Shown: in pieces, positions 56,366-64,000 of the stretch
Layout of the letters: every line of letters begins with the position of its first letter
How positions within the stretch are numbered: position 1 is the first letter of the stretch
Assembly: GCF_004123905.1 (NCBI RefSeq)
Contig: NZ_MZXW01000008.1
Span: 113,437-177,436, forward strand
From: Bradyrhizobium betae
Lineage (GTDB): Bacteria; Pseudomonadota; Alphaproteobacteria; Rhizobiales; Xanthobacteraceae
DNA: 64,000 nt
Direction: 5' to 3'
Notes under the pieces: generated by a model
Database searches by the model: none
What the model was told of the DNA's origin: nothing
Seen by the model: only the letters and a program-made list of their open reading frames with translations
Position numbers and translations under genes: made by a program

Positions 56366-56782
56366 TCATTCGAATCCCTGAATCGGCGGCGTCGAGGTCT
56401 CCACCGGCGCAACAGGCGCAGCTTGAACAGGCTGCACCGCGGGCGCGGCTTGAACCGGCGGATTGCTTGCAGCTCTGATTTGGCCGTTGGCATTCATCGC
56501 CTCACGCGCGCGCGGCGGAGCGCCGGTCGCGGCTGCACGATACGCCTCGCGACGCGGTGCCTGCCGATGTCTCGCCGAGCGCGAACCTCTCATGCCCCAT
56601 GACCTGGCGATCGAAGGTCCGGCGGTGTAGCCGACCACAGCTCCCGCGACCGCGCCGATCGGACCCAGCACAACAGCGCCGGACACGGCGCCCAATGCCG
56701 CAGCGCCAGCGCGCTCCTGCGCAACGGCGCTTGCGGGTACGCCAGCCAGCATCACGATGGCGGTGATCAAAGCTTTCTTCAT
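56366..56782 (-). CDS. Secreted or envelope protein with glycine zipper, 138 aa
   Basis: A signal peptide (KKALITAIVMLAGVPASAVA) is followed by a glycine-zipper stretch (GAVSGAVVLGPIGAVAGAVV then GYTAGP), a basic segment and a Pro/Ala/Val tail. Glycine zippers of this type insert into membranes and are common in small alphaproteobacterial envelope proteins. ATG 56782 follows GGAG at 8 bases. Specific function unknown. It converges on the IclR gene with 10 bases between. Confidence 0.7.
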   Translation of the reverse strand: MKKALITAIVMLAGVPASAVAQERAGAAALGAVSGAVVLGPIGAVAGAVVGYTAGPSIARSWGMRGSRSARHRQAPRREAYRAAATGAPPRAREAMNANGQIRAASNPPVQAAPAVQPVQAAPVAPVETSTPPIQGFE

Positions 56783-56933
56783 CGGAGCGTCTCCCTCTCG
56801 GGAGATCACTCTTACTCAAATATGGCCGCACGAGGTTTGTTCGTTGCCCAACACGGGGCAATGGTCGACGGAACTCCGGCAATTCAAAGACCCCGCCGAC
56901 AGTCGCGGTTCCAGCGCACGCAGCTCGGCGCAA

Positions 56934-57372
56934 CTACGGCGCGATCTTGTCGCTGGTAAATCCGTTACCGTCGAGCGCGCGACGCACTGTGCCGTCCGCC
57001 TTGGCCTCATCCAGGAAATGCGCGGCCCAGACCTTCGCCGCAGCCTTGCCCTTGGGAACGACGACGACCACGCCGGTCGACTGGATCACCGCTGGCCGCG
57101 GCGATCTCGTCAGAACTTTGGTATTCGACGAGTTGCAGCGGCCCATGCAGCTTGTCCGCGGCAGCCTTGGCAAGCTCTACGGTGACCCCGCGCGGCTTTC
57201 CCGTCGCCGGATCGCGCGTGGTCCAGAACGCCGAGGCGGCAGGCCCGACAGCCACCGCCACGCGCAACGGCCCGGTTGGTGCGACATCACTCGGCCCTTC
57301 GGCTTTCACCCCGAGAGCACCAGTCATGACGAAGACCAAACCCAACGCCGCGATCAAGCCATGCCGCAACAT
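56934..57372 (-). pseudogene. Decayed extracellular solute-binding protein gene
   Basis: The 5' part encodes LRHGLIAALGLVFVMTGALG then GPLRVAVAVGPAASAFWTTR and GVTVELAKAAADKLHGPLQL, ending near EYQSSDEIAAAS. The 3' part, in another frame, encodes STGVVVVVPKGKAAAKVWAA then HFLDEAKADGTVRRALDGNG. In intact relatives (about 250 aa, recall) these pieces are separated by roughly 130 residues, so an internal deletion with frameshift near 57090 has removed the middle. The frame change is seen directly; the deletion size is inferred. Confidence 0.75.
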
Positions 57373-57409
57373 AAACGCGGCCTCCAGCATCGACCAACCG
57401 CCGGATCGT

Positions 57410-58201
57410 TCAGACGATCTTGATCGACATGTCCGGCAAGCCCTCGAGCTTGCACAGCAGCACGTCGCCTTTCACCACCGGGCCAACATTCTCCGGCGTG
57501 CCGGAATAGATGATGTCGCCGGCCTTCAGCTCGAATGCCTCCGACAGCTTTGCGATCTGCTCGGCGACGCTCCAGATCATCTTGCTGAGATCCGAGCTTT
57601 GCTTCACCGTGCCGTTGATCGCCAGCGAAATCGGGCCCTTCTCGAAATGACCGGTCTTGCTTGCGGGGTGGATCGGACCGATCACCGCGGCGTGGTCAAA
57701 GCTCTTGCCGATCTCCCACGGCTTCTTCTCAGCGGCCATGCCGTTCTGAAGGTCGCGCCGGGTCATGTCGAGGCCGAGCGCATAGCCGTAGACATGGTCG
57801 AGGGCCTTCTCGGCTGGAATGTTGGAGCCGCCGGATTTCAGCGCGGCGACCAGCTCGACCTCGTGATGGTAGTTCTTGGTCAGCGACGGATAGGGATGGT
57901 CGGCGACCTCGCCGACCGCGACGTTCTGGATCGCGTCGGTCGGCTTCTGGAAGAAGAACGGCGGCTCGCGGTTCGGATCCGAGCCGCGCTCGATCGCGTG
58001 GGCGGCATAATTGCGGCCGATGCAATAGATGCGGCGGACCTGGAACACACTGGTTTCGCCGACGATCGGGATCGCGACCATCGGCACCGTGAAGATGGGC
58101 TTGGGACCGGCCTGCGCCGCGGCCGGCGCCGCGTCGGCGAGGCCGGCCGCGGTCATCGCGGCTGCGGCCGTGAGCACGCTGCGTCGCGTGGTTTTTGTCA
58201 T
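57410..58201 (-). CDS. Fumarylacetoacetate hydrolase family protein with Tat signal
   Basis: A 263-aa FAH-fold protein: RIYCIGRNYAAHAIERGSDP, PFFFQKPTDAIQ, YHHEVELVAALKSGGS, GYALGLDMTRRDLQ and DIIYSGTPENVGPVVKGD, which hold the metal-binding acidic residues. FAH enzymes hydrolyse or decarboxylate 2-oxo-acid intermediates and are normally cytoplasmic. Here the N-terminus TTRRSVLTAAAAMTAAGLAD then AAPAAAQA is a twin-arginine signal with a likely cleavage site, so periplasmic export is predicted. This is unusual but clear in the sequence. Confidence 0.88.
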   Translation of the reverse strand: MTKTTRRSVLTAAAAMTAAGLADAAPAAAQAGPKPIFTVPMVAIPIVGETSVFQVRRIYCIGRNYAAHAIERGSDPNREPPFFFQKPTDAIQNVAVGEVADHPYPSLTKNYHHEVELVAALKSGGSNIPAEKALDHVYGYALGLDMTRRDLQNGMAAEKKPWEIGKSFDHAAVIGPIHPASKTGHFEKGPISLAINGTVKQSSDLSKMIWSVAEQIAKLSEAFELKAGDIIYSGTPENVGPVVKGDVLLCKLEGLPDMSIKIV

Positions 58202-58381
58202 GGCTTCACTCCCTGCTTTTTCTTGTCGGAACGCCAGTCATAGAGCCAAACAGAGGCCGGGCCAATGGCCCGCTTTGTACGTCTTGTCGCGATGCGAAGA
58301 ACCGCCGGCTCTGCTGCCACCGACCGCGCCTGTCCCCAAGGCGATCGCACCTTCGCTACTGGCGAAGCGTAGCTATCGTTC

Positions 58382-59683
58382 TCAGGATTTCAGCGCATCG
58401 CGCGCCGTCTCCGGCGCCATCAATGTCGCGATGATCGTGATGATCGACAGTGCGATGATGTAGACCGACACGGGCCAGTACGAACCGGCCCATGCCAGCA
58501 GCGCGGTCGCGATCAGCGGCGAGAAGCCACCGCTCAGCGCGGCTGCAACGTTGGCCCCGAGCGACGCCCCGCTGTAGCGCACCTGGGTGCGGAACAGCTC
58601 CGGCATGAACGCGGCCTTCGGTCCGAACAGCAGTGCATGCGTCAGCGTCATCGTGACGACGAGGGCGAATGTGATCAGAGCCGGCTCTTTGGTGTCGAGG
58701 AACCAGAACAGCGGAAACGCCAGCGCCACCGAGAACACACCGCCGGCAAGATACAGCGCCTTACGGCCAAAAATGTCGGAGAGCCAGCCCGCGAGCGGCA
58801 GCGTCGCGAACTCGACGATCGCGGCATAGACCACCGCGTTCAGGATCACCTGGCGCGGCAGACCGAGTTTCGTCGTGGCGTAGACCACGGTGAAGACGGT
58901 GAGGAGATAAGCCAGCCCGACTTCCGACACCGTGATGCCGACCGCGAGCAGAAAACTGCGCCAGTCGCGGCGCAGCACTTCCATCACCGGCTGCGCCAGC
59001 ACTTCCTTGCGTTCGACCACCTCCTTGAAGTGCGGCGTCTCGGCGAGCCTCAGCCGCACGATGAAGCCGACGCCGACCAGCAGAATGCTGATCCAGAACG
59101 GCACGCGCCAGCCCCAGCTCAAAAAGTCGGCCTCGGGCAATTGCGTCATCAGGGCAAAGATGCCGGTGGAGGCGGCGACGCCGACGGGAAAGCCGATCTG
59201 CACCAGGCTGCCGTAGAAGCCGCGGCGGTTGCCGGCATGCTCGATCACCATCACGACCGCGCCGCTCCATTCGCCCCCGAGCCCGATGCCCTGGATGAAG
59301 CGCAGCATGATGAGGAAAATCGGCGCCCAGACGCCGATCTGGCTGTAGGTCGGCAGGCAGCCGATCAGGAAGGTGCCGAGCCCCATCGCGATCATGGTCG
59401 CGACCAGCATCTTCTTGCGGCCAAGCCGGTCGCCATAATGTCCGATGACCGCGCCGCCGATTGGCCGCGCGACGAAGCCGACCGCGTAGGTCGAGAATGC
59501 CGCCAGCGTGCCGACGAAGGGATCGAAGCTCGGGAAGAACAGCTTGTTGAGCACGAGGGCTGCAGCCGTGCCGTAGATCAGGAAGTCGTACCACTCGATC
59601 GCTGTCCCGAGCGCACTCGCCCACACCACATGCGCCGTCGTCGATCTCTCCGTCGAAGCGGAGACCCCCGTTGCTGCCGTCAT
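58382..59683 (-). CDS. MFS transporter, metabolite:H+ symporter (MHS) family
   Basis: A 433-aa polytopic transporter. MHS features: ASALGTAIEWYDFLIYGTAA, GFVARPIGGAVIGHYGDRLG then RKKMLVATMIAMGLGTFLIG, and RFIQGIGLGGEWSGAVVMVI. Twelve membrane segments are expected. Substrates of the family are organic acids and osmolytes such as shikimate, citrate or proline; none can be read here. ATG 59683 is preferred over TTG 59695. It is transcribed towards the FAH gene, 180 bases away. Confidence 0.92.
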   Translation of the reverse strand: MTAATGVSASTERSTTAHVVWASALGTAIEWYDFLIYGTAAALVLNKLFFPSFDPFVGTLAAFSTYAVGFVARPIGGAVIGHYGDRLGRKKMLVATMIAMGLGTFLIGCLPTYSQIGVWAPIFLIMLRFIQGIGLGGEWSGAVVMVIEHAGNRRGFYGSLVQIGFPVGVAASTGIFALMTQLPEADFLSWGWRVPFWISILLVGVGFIVRLRLAETPHFKEVVERKEVLAQPVMEVLRRDWRSFLLAVGITVSEVGLAYLLTVFTVVYATTKLGLPRQVILNAVVYAAIVEFATLPLAGWLSDIFGRKALYLAGGVFSVALAFPLFWFLDTKEPALITFALVVTMTLTHALLFGPKAAFMPELFRTQVRYSGASLGANVAAALSGGFSPLIATALLAWAGSYWPVSVYIIALSIITIIATLMAPETARDALKS

Positions 59684-59802
59684 GTCCTGCCCCAATAGAT
59701 TCCAGAGGGCATCATGGCCAATCGCGCGGAGGGTTGCAACCTGCGGAGGTGATAGCTCTCACAGGATAACAACGCGAGATGTATGCGCGCCGTTGCTTCC
59801 GC

Positions 59803-59894
59803 ACCCGTCATTGCGAGGAGCGAAGCGACGAAGCAATCCAGGCCGTCTCCGAGGAAACGGTCTGGATTGCTTCGCTGCGCTCGCAATGACGGGT
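59803..59894. repeat. REP-like palindrome, second copy, opposite orientation to 21756
   Basis: The element runs from ACCCGTCATTGCGAGGAGCG to GCGCTCGCAATGACGGGT. It matches the reverse complement of the kdp copy at 21756-21841 along most of its length, including the CAATCCAG / CTGGATTG stems. It lies between divergent transporter genes. Confidence 0.8.
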
Positions 59895-59970
59895 GTGGAG
59901 ATGGCTGCGCGTATCTCCTCGACGTTGCCTGCGGCGACCACGGAACCTACCCGGCGCACCTAATTCGTCA

Positions 59971-60000
59971 TTGACAAACTTGTTTGCTAATATCTAACTT
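59971..60000 (+). promoter_or_regulatory. Candidate promoter and operator upstream of the solute-binding protein
   Basis: TTGACA (59971-59976) with TAACTT (59995-60000) 18 bases later forms a sigma-70-like promoter. CAAAC-TT-GTTTG (59975-59986) is a dyad overlapping the -35 side, a plausible operator for the IclR regulator at 63030. The remaining 59684-59970 holds only a palindromic repeat. Confidence 0.35.
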
Positions 60001-60053
60001 ATCGCCAGAACAACCGGCCGCGCCAAGCGGCCCATAAACGAGAGGGAACCACG

Positions 60054-61268
60054 ATGAGAGGGCTTTTGGCCTGCGCCATGTTCGCGGCCATGACGTCGGC
60101 TGCCATGACCACAATCGCCAGCGCGCAAGTTTCCGACGATGCGGTGCGGATCGGCGTGCTGACGGATCTGTCGAGCTGGGGCCGCGACAACTCTGGGCCG
60201 GGCTCGGTCGAGGCGGCCAAGATGGCCGTCGAGGAGTTCGGGCCAACCGTGCTCGGCAAGCCGATCGAGATCATCAGCGCCGATCACCAGATGAAGACCG
60301 ACGTCGGCGTTCAGATCGTCCGCGGCTGGTTCGACAATGGCAAGGTCGATGCCGTCGTCGACATCCCCAATTCCGGCATCGCGATCGCCGTGCACAACAT
60401 GGTGCGCGAGCGCAACAAGATCGCCCTGCTCTCCGGACCCGGCGCGAGCTCACTCACCGACGAGCTATGCAGCCCCAACACCGTGCACTTCACTTACGAC
60501 ACCTACGCGCTGTCCAAGGTGACCGCGTCCGCGGTGATCAAGGAAGGCGGAAAATCCTGGTACTTCATCACCGCGGACTACGCCTTCGGCCAGCAACTCG
60601 AGAAGGACGCCACCCGCTTCATCAACGAGATGGGCGGCAAGGTGCTCGGCGGCGTCAAGCATCCGACCAACACCGCAGACTTCTCGTCCTTTGCGCTGCA
60701 GGCGCAGAGTTCGAAGGCCGATGTGGTCGCCTTCGCCAATGCCGGACAGGATACCGACAACGCTATCAAGCAGTCCGGCGAGTTCGGCCTGGTCCAGGGC
60801 GGCCAGAAGCTCGTCGGCCTGCTGATGTTCGACACCGACGTGCATGCGGTCGGCCTCAAGGCTGCGCAGGGCACCTACATGACCACGGCGTCCTACTGGA
60901 ACATGGACGAGGCAACGCGCGCCTGGTCCAAGAAGTTCTATGAGCGTACCAAGGTGATGCCGACCATGATCCACACTGGCGTCTACGGCTCGGTGCTGCA
61001 TTATCTGAAAGGCATCAAGGCCGCCGGCACCGACGATCCCGCCAAGGTGATGGCCAAGATGCGCGAGCTACCGATCGAGGACGTTTTTGTCCATGCCGGC
61101 AAGCTACGTGAAGACGGCCGCGTCATCCGCGACATGTATCTGGCCAAGGTGAAGTCGCCTGAGCAATCGAAGGAGCCGTGGGATTATCTGGACATCGTCA
61201 AGACCGTGAAGGGAGAGGACGCGTTCCGCCCAGTCTCCGAATCCAAATGTCCGCTCTTGAAGAAGTGA
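60054..61268 (+). CDS. ABC transporter substrate-binding protein (branched-chain amino-acid type)
   Basis: A 404-aa type I periplasmic receptor. A signal peptide (LLACAMFAAMTSAAMTTIAS then AQ) precedes VRIGVLTDLSSWGRDNSGPG, the Leu/Ile/Val-binding family start. Also seen: WYFITADYAFGQQLEKDATR and TADFSSFALQAQSSKADVVA. The ligand may be an aromatic or other organic acid rather than an amino acid, as is common for this family in bradyrhizobia. No permease or ATPase genes accompany it in the window. It precedes the FAD oxidoreductase gene by 8 bases. Confidence 0.9.
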   Translation: MRGLLACAMFAAMTSAAMTTIASAQVSDDAVRIGVLTDLSSWGRDNSGPGSVEAAKMAVEEFGPTVLGKPIEIISADHQMKTDVGVQIVRGWFDNGKVDAVVDIPNSGIAIAVHNMVRERNKIALLSGPGASSLTDELCSPNTVHFTYDTYALSKVTASAVIKEGGKSWYFITADYAFGQQLEKDATRFINEMGGKVLGGVKHPTNTADFSSFALQAQSSKADVVAFANAGQDTDNAIKQSGEFGLVQGGQKLVGLLMFDTDVHAVGLKAAQGTYMTTASYWNMDEATRAWSKKFYERTKVMPTMIHTGVYGSVLHYLKGIKAAGTDDPAKVMAKMRELPIEDVFVHAGKLREDGRVIRDMYLAKVKSPEQSKEPWDYLDIVKTVKGEDAFRPVSESKCPLLKK

Positions 61269-61276
61269 GGTGAGAC

Positions 61277-63010
61277 ATGACCGGCAACGCGCGCAACGCA
61301 ATTGAGACTTACGAGTGCGATGTGCTCGTGGCCGGATCGGGCGCCTCCGGCATGTCGGCGGCGATCACCGCGCGCTATCGCGGCCTCGACGTGCTGATCG
61401 TCGAGAAGGAGCCGCGCTTCGGCGGCACCACCGCCCGCTCCGGCGGCTGGCTTTGGATCCCCGGCACATCGCTGGCGAAAGCCTACGGCATCGAGGAGGC
61501 ACCGGAGCAGGCGCGCACCTATCTCCGCCATGAGGCCGGCAACAACTTCGACGCCGCGCGCGTCGATGCGTTCCTCAGCGCCGGCCCCGAGGCGGTCGAC
61601 TTCTTCACCAGCAAGACTGCGCTGCAGTTCGACATGCCGCTGGTGTTTCCCGACTATGACGCCGAAGCGCCGGGCGGCGCGCAGGGCGGCCGCTCCATGG
61701 TGACGCGGCCGTTCGACGGCCGCGAGCTCGGCGAGCAGATCAAGACGCTGGGCATGCCGCTGCCGGAACTTACCGTGTTCGGCATGATGCTCGGAAGCGG
61801 CAAGGAGATCATCCATTTCATGCGGGTGACGAAATCGCTGAATTCGGCGATCTATGTCGCCAAGCGGCTGTCGCGCCACTTCATGGACGTGCTGCGTTAT
61901 GGCCGCGGCATGACGCTGACCAACGGCAATGCGCTCGCAGGGCGCCTGGCGAAATCCGCGCAGGATTTGAAGATTCCGATGTGGCTGTCCTCGCCAGTGC
62001 GCGAGCTGACCGTTGACAACGGCGCGGTCACCGGCGCCATCGTTTCGCGTGAGGGACGCGATGTGCGTGTCCGTGCAAGACAAGGCGTCGTGCTCGCCTG
62101 CGGCGGCTTCCCGCATGACATCGAGCGCCGCAAAAAGATGTTTCCGCATGCACCGACCGGCAACGAGCATTATTCACCGGGGCCGACCGGCAACACCGGC
62201 GACGGCCTGCGCCTCGCCGAAAGCGCCGGCGGGCATGTCGAGGACCGGCTGCCGAATGCGGCGGCATGGGTGCCGGTGTCGCTGACCACGCGCAAGGACG
62301 GCTCGAAGGGGGTGATGCCGCATTTCATCGACCGCGCCAAACCCGGCGTGATCGCGGTGATGCGCGACGGCAAGCGCTTTGCCAATGAAGGCAATTCCTA
62401 TCACCATTTCGTCCAGGCCATGGTCAAGGCCGCAAAACCCGGCGAGGAGATCGCGGCATTTCTCATTTGCGATCACCAGGCGCTGCGAAAATACGGTCTC
62501 GGCTGCGTGCCGCCGTTCCCGATGCCGTTGGGTCATCACCTCAAGACCGGTTACCTCATGCGCGGCGACACGCTGGAGGCGCTGGCGGCGAAAGCCGGCA
62601 TTGATGCCAAGGCCTTCACCGAAACCGTCAAGCAGTTCAATGCCACTGCCCCGCAAGGCCATGACGCCGCCTTCGGCAAGGGCTCAAGAGCCTATAACCG
62701 CTACCAGGGCGACTCCATGCACGGCCCCAACCCTTGCGTCGCGCCGATCGAGAACGGCCCGTTCTACGCCATCAAGATGGTGATCGGCGATCTCGGCACC
62801 TATGCCGGCATCGTCACCGACGAGAACGCGCGCGCGCTCGACGCCGAGGGCCGGGTGATTCCCGGGCTCTATGCCGCCGGCAACGACATGGCGAGCATCA
62901 TGGGTGGCAATTATCCTGGCGCCGGCATCACGCTTGGGCCTGCGCTGACCTTCGGCTACATTGCCGGCCGTCATCTCGCCGACAGCGCCGCCAGGCGCGA
63001 CGCGGCGTAA
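61277..63010 (+). CDS. FAD-dependent oxidoreductase, KstD/fumarate-reductase-like family
   Basis: A 577-aa flavoprotein. The dinucleotide fold CDVLVAGSGASGMSAAITAR then VLIVEKEPRFGGTTARSGGW is at residues 13-60; VVLACGGFPHDIERRKKMFP and PGLYAAGNDMASIMGGNYPG then AGITLGPALTFG close the FAD domain. The overall pattern matches 3-ketosteroid-delta1-dehydrogenase and flavocytochrome-c-like enzymes. The substrate is unknown; adjacency to a solute-binding protein and an IclR regulator suggests catabolism of an imported compound. Confidence 0.9.
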   Translation: MTGNARNAIETYECDVLVAGSGASGMSAAITARYRGLDVLIVEKEPRFGGTTARSGGWLWIPGTSLAKAYGIEEAPEQARTYLRHEAGNNFDAARVDAFLSAGPEAVDFFTSKTALQFDMPLVFPDYDAEAPGGAQGGRSMVTRPFDGRELGEQIKTLGMPLPELTVFGMMLGSGKEIIHFMRVTKSLNSAIYVAKRLSRHFMDVLRYGRGMTLTNGNALAGRLAKSAQDLKIPMWLSSPVRELTVDNGAVTGAIVSREGRDVRVRARQGVVLACGGFPHDIERRKKMFPHAPTGNEHYSPGPTGNTGDGLRLAESAGGHVEDRLPNAAAWVPVSLTTRKDGSKGVMPHFIDRAKPGVIAVMRDGKRFANEGNSYHHFVQAMVKAAKPGEEIAAFLICDHQALRKYGLGCVPPFPMPLGHHLKTGYLMRGDTLEALAAKAGIDAKAFTETVKQFNATAPQGHDAAFGKGSRAYNRYQGDSMHGPNPCVAPIENGPFYAIKMVIGDLGTYAGIVTDENARALDAEGRVIPGLYAAGNDMASIMGGNYPGAGITLGPALTFGYIAGRHLADSAARRDAA

Positions 63011-63029
63011 GCGAGCGCATTGGAGGCGC

Positions 63030-63824
63030 ATGAAGAGAGAAAGCCGCGGCATCCAGTCGATCGAAGTCGGCGGAGAATTGCTCCGGGCGCTTGCCCGCAG
63101 CGGCGAGCCGATGATGCTGCGCGATCTCGCGCGCGAGGCCGGCATGACGCCGGCCAAGGCGCATCCCTATCTCGCCAGCTTCTCCCGCATCGGCCTGATC
63201 GAGCAGGACGAGACCACCGGCCGCTACGAGATCGGCGCGCTGGCGCTGGAGCTTGGCCTGATCAGCCTGCGGCGGCTCTCCGGCGTGCGCATCGCGCAGC
63301 CGAAGATCGCCGCGCTCGCGAGCCAGATCGGGCACGCAGTCTCGCTCGCGGTCTGGGGCACGCACGGCCCGACCGTGGTGCAATTGGAAGAGCCCGGCCA
63401 GCCCGTTCACATCGTGATGCGCGCGGGATCGGTGATGGCGCTGCTGGAGACGGCGACAGGCCGCGCCTTCGCGGCGTTCCTGCCGGAGAAGACAATCAAT
63501 GCCGCGCTGGAAAGCGGCCTCGACCGCCACGGCGTCGGCTACAATCCGAAGCGTGCGGTGAAAGGCGCGAAGGTTGCCGAGATGCTCACGGAGGTGCGCA
63601 AGCACGGCCTCGCCCGCGCGCTCGGCGATCCCCTGCCCGGCGTCAATGCGTTCTCCGCGCCGGTGTTGGACCATGCCGGCCATGTCGCGTTGGTCATCAC
63701 CGCGATGGGGCCGGAAGGCACTTTTGATGCGCGCTGGGACAGCCCGATCGCGCATGCGCTGCGCGACTGCGCGGGGGGCATTTCGAAACGGCTGGGTTAT
63801 GGGATGACGGTGGCGGCGGAGTGA
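63030..63824 (+). CDS. IclR-family transcriptional regulator
   Basis: A 264-aa regulator. The winged helix is GIQSIEVGGELLRALARSGE then PMMLRDLAREAGMTPAKAHP; the effector domain contains RAGSVMALLETATGRAFAAF and ARALGDPLPGVNAFSAPVLD. GGAGG lies just ahead of ATG 63030, which is chosen over an in-frame ATG inside the preceding gene. It follows the oxidoreductase by 19 bases and probably regulates that operon. Confidence 0.9.
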   Translation: MKRESRGIQSIEVGGELLRALARSGEPMMLRDLAREAGMTPAKAHPYLASFSRIGLIEQDETTGRYEIGALALELGLISLRRLSGVRIAQPKIAALASQIGHAVSLAVWGTHGPTVVQLEEPGQPVHIVMRAGSVMALLETATGRAFAAFLPEKTINAALESGLDRHGVGYNPKRAVKGAKVAEMLTEVRKHGLARALGDPLPGVNAFSAPVLDHAGHVALVITAMGPEGTFDARWDSPIAHALRDCAGGISKRLGYGMTVAAE

Positions 63825-63871
63825 GAATGTGGCACAGGTCCGCCCCACACTCTCCCGTCATCGCCCGGCTT

Positions 63872-64000
63872 GATGTTTAGACCGGACAGATCACTGACAG
63901 GTGTTCGGAGACATAGCTGACACATCAAACTGGGCTGGATTGGTCGATTCGGGAGGCCGTCCATGCCCTGGAACGAGGTGTCGGTAATGGATCAGCGACG
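63872..64000 (+). mobile_element. Left end of an IS481-like insertion sequence (cut by the window)
   Basis: After the IclR gene the sequence changes to TGTTTAGACCGGACAGATCA and GGAGACATAGCTGACACATC, followed by a transposase start. Repeated CTGACA-type motifs near the edge look like terminal or transposase-binding repeats. The exact boundary is uncertain because the right end is outside the window. Confidence 0.55.
63963..64000 (+). CDS. Transposase, IS481-like (N-terminal 12 codons only)
   Basis: ATG 63963 begins PWNEVSVMDQRR and runs off the end. This opening, with V-M-D-Q-R-R, is one I associate with IS481-family transposases of bradyrhizobia, whose next residues form a helix-turn-helix. 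GGGAGG lies 9 bases or so upstream. Too little is present to judge whether it is intact. Confidence 0.6.
   Translation, partial: MPWNEVSVMDQR

Overview
The window looks like chromosomal DNA from an alphaproteobacterium of the Bradyrhizobium / Nitrobacteraceae type. The evidence is a uniformly GC-rich sequence with strong third-position G/C bias, three families of palindromic intergenic repeats that I know from Bradyrhizobium-like genomes, a kdp operon, three-domain LigD with Ku, a small flagellin, TRAP and MHS transporters, and an IS481-type transposase start at the right edge. The genus is inferred. No rRNA, tRNA or CRISPR array was found.

1-13.1 kb (+ strand) is a compact alpha-glucan/trehalose operon: glgE (5' end cut off by the window), treS fused to maltokinase, glgB, glgX, treZ and treY. 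Together they form a loop. TreY/TreZ release trehalose from glucan, TreS and the kinase turn trehalose into maltose-1-phosphate, GlgE adds it back to glucan, GlgB branches and GlgX debranches. The GlgE copy appears to carry Lys where the general-acid Glu is expected.

13.1-17.6 kb holds a PHA-system protein, a DUF3309 peptide and the divergent NHEJ pair ligD / ku. 17.7-26.0 kb is kdpFABC-DE on the minus strand, preceded by a 27-codon membrane peptide and containing a possible extra hydrophobic ORF between kdpF and kdpA. A REP-like palindrome sits between kdpB and kdpC.

26.0-30.1 kb is an island of small unknown proteins, many with one to three membrane segments, around a DapA-fold protein that lacks the catalytic Tyr and Lys. 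Three copies of a 17-bp direct-repeat motif (YTTATG-N5-CCTATR) lie upstream of the kdp operon and of two island genes, suggesting one shared regulator, possibly KdpE. upp and an acyl-CoA synthetase follow.

32.5-42.6 kb (minus) encodes only the outer parts of a flagellum: flagellin, FliD, FliS, FlgD, FlgE, FlgK, FlgL, putative chaperones and a sigma factor. Across a 0.5-kb AT-rich gap lies a plus-strand set of three genes (HAD/COG5610-like protein, glycosyltransferase-like protein, formyltransferase-like protein) that could decorate a surface polymer or flagellin.

47.4-56.4 kb is a divergent catabolic locus. A CoA-transferase, an acyl-CoA dehydrogenase and TRAP dctMQP run left; CaiB-type CoA-transferase, MaoC hydratase, CitE-type lyase and IclR run right. 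The set fits uptake and CoA-dependent cleavage of a branched or C4/C5 dicarboxylate. The shared promoter region carries TGAA half-sites every 20-21 bp. 56.4-63.8 kb has a glycine-zipper protein, a decayed solute-binding protein gene, a Tat-signal FAH-family protein, an MHS transporter, and a solute-binding protein / FAD oxidoreductase / IclR group. The window ends inside an IS481-like element.
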